Shown in pieces: positions 5,933 through 7,022 of a DNA stretch of 7,022 bases. How positions within the stretch are numbered: the stretch's first letter is position 1; each line of letters starts with the position of its first letter. A model generated the notes under the pieces. That model saw only the letters and a list, made by a program, of their open reading frames with translations. It was not told the origin of the DNA and searched no databases. The stretch spans positions 1 through 7,022 of the forward strand of contig DKXQ01000239.1 in assembly GCA_002493085.1 (NCBI GenBank), given 5' to 3'. The DNA comes from Lachnoclostridium sp. UBA7122. Its GTDB lineage: Bacteria; Bacillota; Clostridia; Lachnospirales; Lachnospiraceae. A program made the position numbers and the translations under genes.

Positions 5933-6905
5933 ATGATAAACCAAATAAACCAAAATGAAAATACCCAAAATCAGTTTTTTAATGCTATTAGGGAACTTCA
6001 GATTGGAAAACTTCTACGCAAATCCAATATTACTAAATCCTGTGGTATTTCTGCCTATGAGGTGTTTCAATTTCTGTTGATGCTGGTATTCCAAGGCAAG
6101 AACCTTTTCCGTTTTCTTAACTCTAAACGCAAGGAACAGGCAGTTTCTAAAAATACTTATTATCGATTTTGAAATGATACTTCCTTTAGTTGGACAAAAT
6201 TTATACTGCTTCTTTCCGCAAAGGTGACCTGCATATTCAGCAACCTTACTAGACCAGAACGTGTCAAAGTGCTTGTTTTGGATGATTCTATAATCAAACT
6301 TAACCGAAGCAAAGCTGTAGAACTTCTTGCAAATGTATATGACCATGTAGAGCATAAATTTCAAAAAGGGGTTACCATGCTTACACCTGGGTGGTCTGAT
6401 GGTTACAGTTTTGTTCCAGTTGGTTTTAATTTACTCTCTTCAGTAAAAAAGAGTAACCGCTATCAGGAAATTTCTGATAAAATTGACCATCGTACTAATG
6501 GATACTTGGTTTACAACAGAACCAATGTTGAAAAAAATATTAGATACTGGCATTGATGCAATTGGCATGGTAAAACAATTAAAGCAACACTACTATTACC
6601 AAAGCTATGATGCCATGGTAAGCCATACAGCTATTGTATTTACCAGATATACTATACTGGAATGGATACATCGAAATAAAAACGACGAAAAAACTTATGG
6701 TGAATTATTCTTTAGGTTCTGCGAAAATATTCAGGACATGGATTTAACCAATGCACTTCAGAGTCTTATGGCTCTATTTGTAGAACAAATTTCTACTCTG
6801 TCAGCAGATATCACAGATTGCATTAAAAGTAAAGTAACTGACTGGATGAACTCTCAGGCTACATTTATACAAGCTTTATTCGGAAATATCCGCTGGGAAA
6901 GTTGA
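5933..6905 (+). pseudogene. Inactivated IS4-family DDE transposase
   Basis: The ATG at 5933 follows AGGTG (5920-5924) by eight bases. The product begins MINQINQNENTQNQFFNAIR and matches a common Clostridia IS4-type transposase. Three lesions are visible. First, an in-frame TGA at 6170-6172 interrupts YRF-NDTSF, where relatives have a Leu codon; the same frame then continues through LVLDDS (first catalytic Asp near 6281-6286). Second, at 6492-6504 the frame shifts: NKIDHRTNG-like sequence joins directly to VLMDTWFTTEPM (second catalytic Asp at 6501-6503), so the linker between them is lost. Third, near 6598-6607 GMVKQLKQHYYYQ joins SYDAMVSHTAIV, losing roughly a hundred residues that should include the Y-x2-R-x3-E-x6-K motif with the catalytic Glu. 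The C-terminus through FGNIRWES and its TGA (6903-6905) is intact. No active transposase can be made. Residue losses are estimated from remembered relatives, not from an alignment. Confidence 0.9.
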
Positions 6906-6909
6906 GTTA
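6894..6909. repeat. Right terminal inverted repeat of the IS4-family element
   Basis: TGGGAAAGTTGAGTTA is the exact reverse complement of 5811-5826. It overlaps the last three codons and the stop of the transposase gene. Confidence 0.85.
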
Positions 6910-6917
6910 TTAATTCT
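6910..6917. repeat. Possible right target-site duplication of the IS
   Basis: TTAATTCT abuts the right IS end and matches TTAATTAT (5803-5810) at seven of eight positions. The one mismatch could be a later mutation, or the similarity could be chance if the two flanks come from different loci. Confidence 0.4.
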
Positions 6918-6956
6918 TCTATTTTTATATCCATATAAATATCATCCTCCTTGTCT

Positions 6957-6985
6957 ATTATTACACAATTGGACTTTATATGCAA
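6957..6985 (-). promoter_or_regulatory. Minus-strand promoter for the truncated gene
   Basis: On the minus strand TTGCAT (plus 6980-6985) is followed 17 bases later by AATAAT (plus 6957-6962), a five-of-six match to the -10 consensus; TAATAA with a 16-bp spacer is the alternative register. The -35 is weak. AAGGAGG and the ATG of the cut gene follow within about 25 bases. It now points into the IS and antisense to the transposase remnant and the transporter gene. Confidence 0.45.
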
Positions 6986-7002
6986 GTAAGTTAGTGCAAA
7001 TG

Positions 7003-7022
7003 GATAGTGTAACTTTACCTGG
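7003..7022. repeat. Right copy of the 20-bp inverted repeat bounding the window
   Basis: GATAGTGTAACTTTACCTGG is the exact reverse complement of 3-22 and runs to the last base of the window, so its full length on this side cannot be seen. The 85 bp between it and the IS4 remnant's possible duplication hold only the minus-strand promoter and gene start. Confidence 0.7.

Larger units (their letters stand above)
5811..6909 (+). mobile_element. Degenerate IS4-family insertion sequence, about 1.1 kb
   Basis: The element is bounded by perfect 16-bp inverted repeats, TAACTCAACTTTCCCA (5811-5826) and TGGGAAAGTTGAGTTA (6894-6909). It contains one transposase gene whose last codons and stop lie inside the right repeat, an economical layout. 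It is shorter than an intact relative because two internal segments of the transposase have been lost (junctions near 6492-6504 and 6598-6607). It cannot move by itself, but its ends are intact, so a related transposase could in principle act on it. It sits between the end of a transporter gene and the cut start of a minus-strand gene. Confidence 0.85.
6854..6934 (-). pseudogene. Minus-strand gene start cut off by the IS after about eight codons
   Basis: On the minus strand, AAGGAGG (plus 6946-6952) lies 11 bases before an ATG (plus 6932-6934). The frame reads MDIKIEEL and then enters the IS end, continuing as ITQLSQRIFPNKACINVA to a stop at plus 6854-6856, 26 codons in all. Only the first eight codons are outside the IS, too few to name a protein. 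The strong ribosome binding site and the promoter in front of it suggest a real gene whose body is no longer adjacent. Past the IS on that strand lies only the antisense of the transporter gene, so the missing part is not simply on the other side. Confidence 0.45.

Overview
The window reads as low-GC Gram-positive DNA, most likely from a gut Clostridia of the Lachnospiraceae type. The AT-rich composition, strong GGAGG-type ribosome binding sites, TTGACA/TATAAT promoters, a Gram-positive lipoprotein signal and the style of the transposase and cupin remnants all point that way. All sizeable genes are on the plus strand. No phage, CRISPR, tRNA or rRNA sequence was seen.

Left part (1-2863): after a short leader with a strong hairpin come two genes for membrane proteins of unknown function. 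One has 422 aa and about seven membrane segments around a soluble middle domain. The other has 431 aa, a two-helix anchor and a large soluble part. Their order and 102-bp spacing suggest joint expression, but nothing in the sequence gives a function.

Middle (2864-4686): a perfect consensus promoter, bracketed by a perfect 12-bp inverted repeat, now drives only a 26-codon stub. The stub looks like the first 20 or so residues of a small cupin-domain protein whose body is gone. It is followed by an 81-bp nested palindrome, then by a 429-aa soluble protein of unknown function (Ala/Gln/Asn-rich N-terminus, very charged helical middle, Ala-rich tail), closed by a good intrinsic terminator.

Right part (4687-7022): a lipoprotein substrate-binding protein of the SsuA/TauA/NMT1 type (ABC import of sulfonates, nitrate or related small molecules). 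No permease or ATPase gene follows it. Four bases after its stop codon begins a 1.1-kb dead IS4-family element with 16-bp terminal inverted repeats, whose transposase carries an in-frame stop, a frameshifting deletion and a second deletion that removed the catalytic glutamate. To its right a minus-strand promoter, ribosome binding site and first eight codons of another gene run into the element and stop. This suggests a rearrangement at the insertion sequence (IS).

The same 20-bp sequence lies in inverted orientation at both ends of the window (3-22 and 7003-7022), so the segment is probably bounded by two inverted copies of another mobile element, or is itself a unit with 20-bp ends. Overall this is an accessory region with much IS-linked decay. 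The most interesting items are the read-through hairpin over the IS ribosome binding site, the regulated cupin stub, and the bounding inverted repeats.
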